64,000 nt of DNA, from positions 124,001 through 188,000 of the forward strand of contig NZ_CP012623.1 in NCBI RefSeq assembly GCF_001280305.1. The letters are read 5' to 3'. A model generated the notes under the pieces. That model saw only the letters and a program-made list of their open reading frames with translations, searched no databases and had not been told where the DNA came from. A program made the position numbers and the translations under genes. Each line of letters begins with the position of its first letter. Positions within the stretch are counted from its first letter, which is position 1. Source of the stretch: Hymenobacter sp. DG25A. Its GTDB lineage: Bacteria > Bacteroidota > Bacteroidia > Cytophagales > Hymenobacteraceae. This document shows positions 51,620 through 59,032 of this stretch, piece after piece.

Positions 51620-53122
51620 CTACATCTTGCTCATCTTCATCAGTGAAGGGTTCAGGCGCAGATACACCTGCGCTGAAACGGGCGTTTTGCCATATAAAGG
51701 CCGAATAATTTCCTCCGGCCGGTAGACGGTTCCCTGCGCCCCCAGCGTGAGGTCGGTGTTGGCTACCTGCGCTACGCGGTAAGTAGTCCCTAAGGTGAGA
51801 GCGTGAATGTTGAAAGGCCCTTCCGCGGGATTATCATTCGGTAGGAGGATTACCGTTTCCGTCTGCAATTCTTCCGCCGACTTCTGCACAAACTCATAGC
51901 GCCCATATACGGCGGGCTTGCCTAATTGAAGATTGGTTTCAGCCAGCACAGAATGGGAGGTGTGGGAATGCTCGTCGGAAATATTCTGGTTCATGCCCCA
52001 TACCAGCGCTGAGGCCAGGTAGCGCCCGTCGCTCCATTGGTTGCTCTGAATGATGGAAGCCGTAGTGCGCTTCACGTCCTCGTTGGGGTGCAACACTTCC
52101 GGCTGTCTGAGAAAAGCGCGGCTAACCTGCAGGGCCAGGTTGCTGGTGGGGTTCCAGTTCAGGCGGCCGGCCCAGGAGTCGGCGCGGGGTTTGTCGAAAT
52201 TATAGCGGTGTTCGTCGGGCTCCCGGCCGGTGAAGTTGGAGCCTTCCAGCTTGAACTGCTTGTAGCGCAGGCCCAGCGTGGCTACGCCAAAGGTGATGTG
52301 CGTCGCATCCTGCCAGTGGTGGCCCAGGGAGGCATCGGCGTTGGGCATGGCCGAGATGCGGTGCATAAATGCTACCGGGCCAATGGCCGGCTCGCCGGGG
52401 TAGCCCACATAAGCGGTCAGGTCTATATCTTCGGAAAAGGAGTGGGTGTAGCCAATGCTCAGGGATGAGAATAAATCGTGGGGGTGCTGGCGGTCTACCA
52501 GCGGCCGGCCCTGGTACGCCTCACCGCTCTGGAACAGCAGGGGGTAGCCGTTGCCGCCTTCCGTGAGTGGGTCCAGAGAAAACATGGCCGTCAGGTTCAG
52601 GAGGCCTTTCGCGCCCACTTCCCGCTGGGCCATGGTCATAAACCAGTTGGGCGCATCAAAGGTGAGGCCGCCGCGCTGTGCCCCGTTGCGCCCAATGTTT
52701 TGGTTGGTGTAGCGCAGGTAAATAGCGCCGTGGTTCATTACCATCCATTTGCCGTGGTGGCTCATCCACATATACATGGGCGTTTGGTCGGGGTTCCAGG
52801 CGGTACCGGAGCCGTTCCGGTTCATGGGCAGCTGGCGGGAGTAGGCGTGCGGCATGGTGCCCATATCCATGGTGCCATGGTTCATGCCCGGCATCATATC
52901 CATGTTGTGACCAGCGTGGTTCATGGGGGCTGCGGGCCGGGCAGTATCGGCGGGGGCCATGCCGGGCATGTGGTGCTGGCTATGGTCCATAGGCGCAGCG
53001 GGGCGCCGGGTGGTATCAGTGGCAGCCGGCTGCTTTATCTGGTGCTGCTTATGCTGAGCATAGCCGGGCATGGTGCTAAGCAGGAGCAGCAGGGCCAGGG
53101 CGAAATGAACAGAGTAATACAT
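51620..53122 (-). CDS. Met/His-rich outer-membrane beta-barrel protein, probable copper-associated
   Basis: 500 residues. Signal peptide MYYSVHFALALLLLLSTMPG ending YAQ. Residues about 24-100 are packed with Met and His in repeats (AAPMDHSQHHMPGM, AAPMNHAGHNMDMMPGMNHG, TMDMGTMPHA), a composition typical of copper binding. The rest is strand-rich and looks like an outer-membrane barrel (GGLTFDAPNWFMTMAQREVG, HQDLF-type loops such as DRQHPHDLFSSLSIGYTHSF, GRYEFVQKSAEEL). Proteins like this occur beside copper efflux genes in Bacteroidota. It lies 105 bases downstream of the HMA-AraC regulator, on the same strand; a terminator-like hairpin abuts its start codon. Confidence 0.75.
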   Translation of the reverse strand: MYYSVHFALALLLLLSTMPGYAQHKQHQIKQPAATDTTRRPAAPMDHSQHHMPGMAPADTARPAAPMNHAGHNMDMMPGMNHGTMDMGTMPHAYSRQLPMNRNGSGTAWNPDQTPMYMWMSHHGKWMVMNHGAIYLRYTNQNIGRNGAQRGGLTFDAPNWFMTMAQREVGAKGLLNLTAMFSLDPLTEGGNGYPLLFQSGEAYQGRPLVDRQHPHDLFSSLSIGYTHSFSEDIDLTAYVGYPGEPAIGPVAFMHRISAMPNADASLGHHWQDATHITFGVATLGLRYKQFKLEGSNFTGREPDEHRYNFDKPRADSWAGRLNWNPTSNLALQVSRAFLRQPEVLHPNEDVKRTTASIIQSNQWSDGRYLASALVWGMNQNISDEHSHTSHSVLAETNLQLGKPAVYGRYEFVQKSAEELQTETVILLPNDNPAEGPFNIHALTLGTTYRVAQVANTDLTLGAQGTVYRPEEIIRPLYGKTPVSAQVYLRLNPSLMKMSKM

Positions 53123-53161
53123 AAAAAATCAGGGTATCAGAGGATTACCTCTAATACCCTG
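53123..53161 (-). promoter_or_regulatory. Terminator-like attenuator hairpin abutting the start of the Met/His-rich protein
   Basis: On the minus strand CAGGGTATTAGAGG, loop TAAT, CCTCTGATACCCTG makes a 14-base stem with one G-U pair, then A and six T residues (53128-53123) directly joined to the ATG at 53122. In the plus direction the same position would be a C-A mismatch, so the stem is formed better in the minus-strand RNA. Confidence 0.6.
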
Positions 53162-53227
53162 AATGAAGTGCGCCGGTTATACAGAATTCCGGCGAAGTTG
53201 GTACGATACTGTGGCTTGCGGGCGCCG

Positions 53228-53800
53228 TTAGGCTATTTTGTCCAGAGACATGCGCTTGGGCATCAGGTCGCGGCGGAATTCGCTTACGGAGCGGCCGGTT
53301 ACCTGGCGGAACTGGTTGCTCAGATGCTGGCCGCTGCTGTAGCGCATTTGCTCGGCAATTTCGCCCAGGGTCAGCTCGCCATAGCTGAGCAGCTCCTTCA
53401 CCTGCTCAATCTTCATGCGAATCAGATACTTCTCAATGGTGAGATTAGCCGTGCGCGAAAACACCTTGCTCAGGTGAGAATACGTGGCGGCAAACCGGTC
53501 TGTGAGGAAAGCGGAGGTGGTAAGCGGCATGCGCGCCGTGCGCAAATGCTCCAAGTATTCGGCCAGAGCCGTTTTAATTTGTTCCGTGAGCTGCTCCGCC
53601 CGATCCATTAATACATCGAAGCCTGCTTCGCGAAGCAGCGGCGCTACTTCTTTGGGGTCGGCAGGCGTGTCTTTCGCCAAAACTGCTTCTCCGAGTGTTA
53701 CCTGAGCCGGCCGGTAGCCAGCCTGCTCCAGGAGGTGGCGCACGGCACTAACGCAACGTGGGCAAACCATATTCTTGATGTGCAAGCGGGTTGTTTTCAC
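53228..53800 (-). CDS. HMA-AraC fusion transcriptional regulator
   Basis: 190 residues. The N-terminal domain (1-66) has the heavy-metal-associated pattern with the metal-binding CxxC in IKNMVCPRCVSAVRHLLEQA and GEAVLAKD. A linker helix precedes the AraC-type helix-turn-helix about 110-185 (TSAFLTDRFAATYSHLSKVF, ELTLGEIAEQMRYSSGQHLS, NQFRQVTGRSVSEFRRDL). The fusion suggests direct sensing of Cu(I) or a similar metal with transcription output. Its neighbour, the Met/His-rich outer-membrane protein, is the obvious target. Known in Bacteroidota next to copper genes. Confidence 0.85.
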   Translation of the reverse strand: MKTTRLHIKNMVCPRCVSAVRHLLEQAGYRPAQVTLGEAVLAKDTPADPKEVAPLLREAGFDVLMDRAEQLTEQIKTALAEYLEHLRTARMPLTTSAFLTDRFAATYSHLSKVFSRTANLTIEKYLIRMKIEQVKELLSYGELTLGEIAEQMRYSSGQHLSNQFRQVTGRSVSEFRRDLMPKRMSLDKIA

Positions 53801-53830
53801 AGTGTAGAAGGTAAGTTGGGCGTTAATGAT

Positions 53831-54178
53831 TTAAGGAGCCAACCGCGAACGGCTGGGTGTTTGTTTCCGCGGGGCAGCGGAAACAGTAGGGCGGCTACGG
53901 CGTGTAGGTGCAATTGGGGTTTCCTGCCAGCCAGCACCAAACCAGTTGCTGGCAGCCCAATTCACGAATGGCACAACAACGAGGAACGTTACGGCCAGGA
54001 GACAGAAAAGTACGAAAAAAGCAGCAGAAGTCCTGAACAAGAACTCATTATGAAAGCCAAAAACATACGCTACCAGTAGTATGGCTAAGAAAAGACTTAT
54101 ACCAGCTACCAGCGCCGCGTGTCGCAGCAGGGGGGAAGCAGGGCGGAACTTGGAAAGAGAGGAGCGGTGCTTCGGCAT
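53831..54178 (-). CDS. Small membrane protein, function unknown
   Basis: 115 residues from ATG 54178 (MPKHRSSLSKFRPASPLLRH). Two hydrophobic helices: AALVAGISLFLAILLVAYVF (about 21-40) and AAFFVLFCLLAVTFLVVVPF (about 52-71), then a basic Ser/Pro-rich tail (TRRSRPTVSAAPRKQTPSRS). No domain recognised. On the minus strand TATATTTG ends 4 bases before the ATG, so the mRNA may be leaderless; see findings. Confidence 0.55.
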   Translation of the reverse strand: MPKHRSSLSKFRPASPLLRHAALVAGISLFLAILLVAYVFGFHNEFLFRTSAAFFVLFCLLAVTFLVVVPFVNWAASNWFGAGWQETPIAPTRRSRPTVSAAPRKQTPSRSRLAP

Positions 54179-54391
54179 GAAACAAATATACCAAATTTGC
54201 CAAAGTCGGGTTTTACCTGTGTACGCGCAACGGGCCAGCAACGACTAAAAACACGGGCATGAATCGCAGAATACTGCTTGTGATAAAATTCGATTTCCGG
54301 TAGCAACGGCCGCCACGTAAACCCCGCCAACAGGCAGCCGTAGGAAGCACTATACTTGCTTGTTTCACAACCTGCTTCACGATTTCGCCCT

Positions 54392-54664
54392 ATGACTTTC
54401 TCTCTCCCTTATTTGCGCACAACTGCTGGTGCGTTCCTGTTTGCCTTCATAATGGTAGCCTGCGGTACCGGCAATAAATCCGGCGACACCAACGTAGAAC
54501 GCGGCGTAGATAAAAGCCACGACCCCACCGAGGTAAACCCCACTTCCTCCGGCCCTTCTACCACCGGCAACACTCAGGATACCACCCGCCGCCTCACGGG
54601 TGAAGAAATATATGACCGCGCCGGTAAGGCCAAAGACCGCAACAACGACGGTATTGCTGACTAA
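54392..54664 (+). CDS. Small lipoprotein, function unknown
   Basis: 90 residues from ATG 54392 (MTFSLPYLRTTAGAFLFAFI). Lipobox FIMVACG, mature part short, polar and Thr/Ser-rich with acidic and basic residues (NVERGVDKSHDPTEVNPTSS, LTGEEIYDRAGKAKDRNND). No domain. Disordered surface lipoprotein is likely. A 19-base-stem terminator follows. Confidence 0.6.
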   Translation: MTFSLPYLRTTAGAFLFAFIMVACGTGNKSGDTNVERGVDKSHDPTEVNPTSSGPSTTGNTQDTTRRLTGEEIYDRAGKAKDRNNDGIAD

Positions 54665-54680
54665 CTCCGCAACACCCCAC

Positions 54681-54723
54681 AACCAAAGCGCCCTTCCATA
54701 GCAAATGGAAGGGCGCTTTGGTT
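54681..54723. terminator. Bidirectional terminator between converging lipoprotein genes
   Basis: Perfect 19-base stem AACCAAAGCGCCCTTCCAT / ATGGAAGGGCGCTTTGGTT with loop AGCAA. Confidence 0.85.
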
Positions 54724-54741
54724 ATCAGTCTTAATCAGCCT

Positions 54742-55830
54742 CTAGGGCCGGTAAAACACGAAGCTGTTAGCACCTACGCCCACCGCAAAGGAATCAATGG
54801 GCGTGCCGGTGCTTTGGTAGCGGATAAACTTGGTGGGCCCACTGAAATTCTCCAGTGCTCCATATACTGTATTGTCGCGTGGGTCTAGGCCCAGCCCATA
54901 AAACCGGCGGCGAATGATGGGGGTAGTGGGCAAGGCCGCATCCGTGGTATTCATGCGGAACACCGCCGAGCCGTTGCTGAAGTACAGGGTAGTGCCACTG
55001 AAATCAATCAGCAGCTTTTGGGGGCGTACCTGGTTAGAGGCAAAGGGGCGGCGCGTCTGCGCGGTCGGGTTCTGGGGGGCGAAATCCACCAAAGAGCCGG
55101 GTGTGGTATGCTCATAGTCTTCGGTGTAGTCAGGGTTGTAGGCTACCATACCGCTGTTGAGCACCCATATCCGGCCGGCCCGGTCCTGCACCAGGCTGGT
55201 GGGGGCGTCGCCCACGGGCAGGGTAGTTTCTACCGCATCGGTCAGGGTGTTGATGATGGTCAGCGTGTTTTCGCCGTTGTTGGCTACGTACAGCTTGTTG
55301 CCCACCACCAGCATTGCCTCCGGGGTAATACCCGTGGGAATGGTTTTTACAATGGTATTGGTTTTCAGGTCGATGACGGCCACGCGGCCCGGCACCCCAA
55401 AGTCCACCCACTCCGTTACGTAGCCTTTATCAGCCGAAGCCGCCATAAAATACCGGGGCAGCAACAGGCCCGTGATAGTCGCTACTTCCTTCAGGTCCGG
55501 CAGAGAGACTACTTCCAGCTTGTTGCTGTTGTTCACCACAATATAGCCCCGGGCGCCCGCCACCGTCATCGACTGCGCCACATCCCCCAGGGGCCGGCTA
55601 TTGGCCGTTTGAAACCGGTTTACATCCAGCATCTGCCCGGTAGCGGTGCTGAAGCTGCTGATGCCGGCATTGCCTTTGTTAAAGCCGCCTTCGTTCACAA
55701 TAAAGACGTCGGCCGTCGATGTAGGGTCGGGCGTATCCGTGTCCGGGTCGCAGGCGGTTACGATCATCATGCTCAGGAGAGCCAGCGCCGAGCGGGTAAT
55801 GAAAGGAGGGAAGCGGGGAGAGGTGTACAT
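54742..55830 (-). CDS. YncE/BtuG-like beta-propeller lipoprotein of the vitamin B12 uptake unit
   Basis: 362 residues. Signal peptide with lipobox (LSMMIVTACD), so a lipoprotein with a short Thr/Pro linker. The rest is a propeller of repeated strands (VFIVNEGGFNKGNAGISSFS, YIVVNNSNKLEVVSLPDLKE, VAVIDLKTNTIVKTIPTGIT, KLYVANNGENTLTIINTLTD, IWVLNSGM), the YncE-type pattern. In Bacteroidota the B12-binding surface protein BtuG is a propeller of this family. It starts 25 bases after the receptor gene's stop, under the cobalamin riboswitch, so it should be a B12-capture partner of the receptor. Confidence 0.75.
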   Translation of the reverse strand: MYTSPRFPPFITRSALALLSMMIVTACDPDTDTPDPTSTADVFIVNEGGFNKGNAGISSFSTATGQMLDVNRFQTANSRPLGDVAQSMTVAGARGYIVVNNSNKLEVVSLPDLKEVATITGLLLPRYFMAASADKGYVTEWVDFGVPGRVAVIDLKTNTIVKTIPTGITPEAMLVVGNKLYVANNGENTLTIINTLTDAVETTLPVGDAPTSLVQDRAGRIWVLNSGMVAYNPDYTEDYEHTTPGSLVDFAPQNPTAQTRRPFASNQVRPQKLLIDFSGTTLYFSNGSAVFRMNTTDAALPTTPIIRRRFYGLGLDPRDNTVYGALENFSGPTKFIRYQSTGTPIDSFAVGVGANSFVFYRP

Positions 55831-55855
55831 AGAATAAGAAAGTAAGGGAAAGATG

Positions 55856-57802
55856 TTAGCGCCAGGCCACCCGCAAACTCAGCTGCCCGTTGCGGAGTGG
55901 CATGGCCTGCGCGGCATAGCTGCGGTAAGTAGCATTGGTGAGGTTATAGCCCTGGGCCAGGACCGTAAGAGCCCAGGTTTTATGGGCCTTGATGGTGTAG
56001 CCCAACGTGGCATTGGCCAGCAGGTAGGAGGGCAGGAATTCCCGGGTGCCGGCATCCGTGTACCGAAAGCCGGTGAAGGTGGTGTTAGTGCCTAACTGCC
56101 AGGCCCGCCACAACTGGTTGGTAGTGAAGGCTACCGTATGGCGGGGTACATAAGGCAACTGGCGGTAGGTGGGGTCCGCGTCATCGGCGTAGCCCCGCAC
56201 TTTCTCCGATTGGGTGTAGGCATAGGCGGCCTGCAACTGTAGCTGGTAGTGCAGAGTCTTCCAGGAAAGCTGGGTGCTGGTTTCCTGGCCCCAGGCCCGT
56301 ACGGTGCGCAGGTTGCGCGGGGAATAGTAGCCCGCATCAGCGGTAGGCAGCCATTGCACCCAGTTGTCTACTACCTGCCGGTACAGGGTGGCTTCTGATT
56401 TCAGATCCAGCTGGGGTGTCAGCTGCCAATTATGCTGCAGGCCACCTTCGTAACCAACTCCCTGTTCCGGCAAGAGAGCCGGGTTGCCGCCCGGCCGCCA
56501 GTACCGCTCATTCAGGGTGGGTGCCCGGTAGCTGCGGGAGGCCGAGGCTTTTACCACCAGCTGCTGTTGGGCCCACGTGCCGGCCTGCCACTCCGCGCCA
56601 ACCGTGGGCGCCAGCGGGGCTTTGCGGCCGGGCAGCACGGCCTGCCGCAGGTTGGCGGTCAGCCGAAGCCAAGGCTGCGGGTCATAGCGGATCAGGGCAA
56701 AACCACTAAAGCGGTTTTCTTCTACCGGCCGGGCATAGCCATCTACCTCGGCCGCAAAGTGCTGCGCTTCGGCGCCTACCTGCACACTGGCGTGGGGGGC
56801 AAAGTTGAAGGTGTGCTGCCCCTGCGCCTGCGTAGTGCGCACCCGCGAGTTGCTCTGTATGCCCGTCGCCTGATAGTTCAGTACATCCTCAAACCAAGCC
56901 ACCCGCACCACCGATTCGTGGCGGGCGGCCACGTGGCGGTAGCCCGCCAGAACACGGCGACTCTGGTCCCGCTCGCGGGCATGGTTATTCACGGCTCCTA
57001 TGGCGGGCTGAATGCCCCGGTTGGCATCAGTCAGCCAGGCCGCCAGCATTACCTCACCGCGCTGGCCGGTGCGCACTGTTACATCCTGGCTCATGCTCCA
57101 CTGCGCCACGTCCGCATTCTGCTGGCGGCGGGATACCAGGCCCTGCAGCTCTGGTGAAGGGTAGGGAAAATTATTGCGGGCCGTGCGGGCCGAAGCCGCC
57201 ACCCTGACGGCTACTTTCTGGTTGCTGAAGCTGCCCTCCAGACTGGGGCCCCAGAGTTCGTAGCTGCCGTAGGTTAACTGGGCGCTGGCCTGCAGGCCGG
57301 CGCCCCAGCGCACGGGGCTGGTCAGCAGCACCGCTCCGCCCACCGCCCCGGTGCCGTAGGTAGCGCCGGTCGGGCCATGCTGCACCGTTACGCGGGTTGC
57401 GCCAGTGGTAGGCAGCAGAGCAAAATCAGCTTCGCCTAAAGTGGGTAAGGTAATATTCAGGCCATTCCACAGCACGGCCGTGTGCCGCGCCGAGGTGCCG
57501 CGCATGGCAATGGAGGCCAGCTGCCCGGGACCGTAGTTTTTAAGGTAGATACTCGTTTGGGCTCCCAGCGCATCGGCCAGGGTCTGGCCCCGGTAAGGGG
57601 CGAGGGCGGCGGAGTCCAGCACCTGCAGGCGGCTGCCCACGGCAAACCGCTCCGGGCGGGTGACTTCTATGCGTACGGTGGGCAGCAGCATGGCCGTATC
57701 CGGGGGAGCCGCGGCCACTGGCTGCTGGGCATGCGCGGCCAGCCCGGGGAGCACCCAAACAGCCAGCAAAAGCAGGAAAAAGCGAAAAGCACCGGTACGC
57801 AT
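55856..57802 (-). CDS. btuB: TonB-dependent vitamin B12 receptor (BtuB-like)
   Basis: 648 residues from ATG 57802 (MRTGAFRFFLLLLAVWVLPG signal peptide). Plug domain: TLADALGAQTSIYLKNYGPG, then QLASIAMRGTSARHTAVLWN near 75-115 and VQHGPTGATYGTGAVGGAVL near 145. The barrel shows AFTTNQLWRAWQLGTNTTFT and ends in RNGQLSLRVAWR, with the aromatic penultimate strand. TonB-box-like TVRIEVTR lies near residue 42. A cobalamin riboswitch lies upstream, the strongest evidence for the substrate, with the BtuG-like lipoprotein downstream. Confidence 0.88.
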   Translation of the reverse strand: MRTGAFRFFLLLLAVWVLPGLAAHAQQPVAAAPPDTAMLLPTVRIEVTRPERFAVGSRLQVLDSAALAPYRGQTLADALGAQTSIYLKNYGPGQLASIAMRGTSARHTAVLWNGLNITLPTLGEADFALLPTTGATRVTVQHGPTGATYGTGAVGGAVLLTSPVRWGAGLQASAQLTYGSYELWGPSLEGSFSNQKVAVRVAASARTARNNFPYPSPELQGLVSRRQQNADVAQWSMSQDVTVRTGQRGEVMLAAWLTDANRGIQPAIGAVNNHARERDQSRRVLAGYRHVAARHESVVRVAWFEDVLNYQATGIQSNSRVRTTQAQGQHTFNFAPHASVQVGAEAQHFAAEVDGYARPVEENRFSGFALIRYDPQPWLRLTANLRQAVLPGRKAPLAPTVGAEWQAGTWAQQQLVVKASASRSYRAPTLNERYWRPGGNPALLPEQGVGYEGGLQHNWQLTPQLDLKSEATLYRQVVDNWVQWLPTADAGYYSPRNLRTVRAWGQETSTQLSWKTLHYQLQLQAAYAYTQSEKVRGYADDADPTYRQLPYVPRHTVAFTTNQLWRAWQLGTNTTFTGFRYTDAGTREFLPSYLLANATLGYTIKAHKTWALTVLAQGYNLTNATYRSYAAQAMPLRNGQLSLRVAWR

Positions 57803-57962
57803 TCGATGAACCAAATTTTCAAAGCTGAAAATTCAGTTCAGAACTTCTGGGGGTAGCTGCCGGAAGCAGCGTGCCACGAAGCCGAGGCCGAAAACAGGGT
57901 AACCGACTGCCCTTTACAGGCAGCCACTGCATTCATTCTCCGCCCTTCCTCCGCAGGCGCTG

Positions 57963-58182
57963 AACTTGGGATGCGTAGGGGCAGGTCTCCTGGCTTGCTT
58001 CGGGCACGCCGCCTTCCCATCTCTCCGGTTTTCCTGGTAGGGAAACCTTCTGCGAAACAGTGGCCGGGGGATTGGCGTGCCTGGTTGTGTGAAGCGTACA
58101 GTTGCGGGGACAGCTCCGGATTTTAACCGGATTCCCTTTTCAGCCTCGCCCCGCAATTGGGGTCTGGCCACCTCTACAGGGG
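57963..58182 (-). promoter_or_regulatory. Cobalamin (adenosylcobalamin) riboswitch
   Basis: On the minus strand the conserved pieces appear in order: GGGGCGAGGCTGAAAAGGGA, CCGGTTAAAATCCGG, GCTGTCCCCGCAACTGTA, and the B12 box GCCAGGAGACCTGCC (57981-57995). This is the core of the cobalamin riboswitch class. About 160 bases separate it from ATG 57802 and contain a GCTGCCT / GGGCAGT hairpin that may serve in the expression platform. It should repress the B12 receptor and lipoprotein when cobalamin is plentiful. Confidence 0.93.
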
Positions 58183-58190
58183 CAAAGGTA
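58183..58190 (-). promoter_or_regulatory. Predicted -7 box ahead of the cobalamin riboswitch
   Basis: Minus strand TACCTTTG, exact TAnnTTTG, immediately upstream of the aptamer. No TTG at 19 bases. Confidence 0.5.
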
Positions 58191-58277
58191 AAGCATTTCT
58201 CCAGCAACTGGTAAGTCTGGGCAACCAGCTGCCCCAATTACGTATTGCTGTTTTCTGATTAAGTGCAATTCTGAATA

Positions 58278-58877
58278 ATGAAACTTCCCGCTTCCTTCTA
58301 CCAGCGCCCCGATGTGGTGCAAATAGCCCGTGAGCTGATTGGTAAGCATCTTTTCACCCGTTTTGATGGCGTGCTGACCGGCGGCCGTATCGTGGAAACC
58401 GAAGCCTACGCCCACATCAACGACCAAGCCTGCCATTCCCACCTAGGCCGCTACACCGCCCGTACCCGCATTATGTATGAGCCCGGCGGCGTAGCCTATG
58501 CCTACCTGATTTATGGCCGATACACCCTGTTTAACGTAATTACCAATGAAGCCGGCAAAGCCGATGCCGTCCTGATCCGGGGCCTGGAGCCGCTGGTGGG
58601 GGTAGAGGAGATGATGCTCCGCCGGGGCCTGAGCCAGCCGGCCCGCAACCTGACCGGAGGGCCCGGCCTGCTCACGCAGGCGTTGGGCATCGGCACCAAA
58701 CATTACGGTACTGATTTAGCCGGGCCGGATATCTGGCTGGAAGACCAGGGAGACGTAATTCAGCCTAATCAGCTAATTGCCTCCCCGCGGGTTGGCATTG
58801 ACTATGCCGGCGAAGATGCGGTGCTGCCCTGGCGCTTTCGCCTGCAAGGCAGCCCCTGGACCAGCCCGGCGAAATAG
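58278..58877 (+). CDS. 3-methyladenine DNA glycosylase (AAG/MPG family)
   Basis: 199 residues. Family pattern: ELIGKHLFTRFDGVLTGGRI, catalytic Glu in IVETEAYAHINDQACHSHLG near 40, RTRIMYEPGGVAYAYLIYGR near 63, FNVITNEAGKADAVLIRGLE near 85, and NLTGGPGLLTQALGIG near 124 with the lesion-binding loop. It excises alkylated purines (3-methyladenine, hypoxanthine) to start base excision repair. Divergent from the B12 locus with 88 bases between the -7 box and the ATG. A REP-like repeat follows 32 bases after its stop. Confidence 0.92.
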   Translation: MKLPASFYQRPDVVQIARELIGKHLFTRFDGVLTGGRIVETEAYAHINDQACHSHLGRYTARTRIMYEPGGVAYAYLIYGRYTLFNVITNEAGKADAVLIRGLEPLVGVEEMMLRRGLSQPARNLTGGPGLLTQALGIGTKHYGTDLAGPDIWLEDQGDVIQPNQLIASPRVGIDYAGEDAVLPWRFRLQGSPWTSPAK

Positions 58878-58909
58878 GAAATTGCAAACGGTCAAGCACT
58901 ATAAAGAAA

Positions 58910-59013
58910 CTGTCATCCTGAGCTGCGCGAAGGACCTTTTCACGTCAGCACGAGTCGTTCCGACGATTATCGTTCCGCCGGGAGAAGGTCCTTCGCGCAG
59001 CTCAGGATGACAG
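58910..59013. repeat. REP-like long inverted repeat, copy 2
   Basis: Arms start and end with CTGTCATCCTGAGC / GCTCAGGATGACAG; 29 bases match exactly (58910-58938 with 58985-59013). The centre contains ACGAGTCGTT, ACGAT and TCGTTC in the same order as copy 1 at 24238. The variable four bases are TGCG here and AAAG in copy 1, changed together on both arms. It lies between converging genes. Confidence 0.88.
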
Positions 59014-59032
59014 GCGCTTGGAGTTTTATAGT

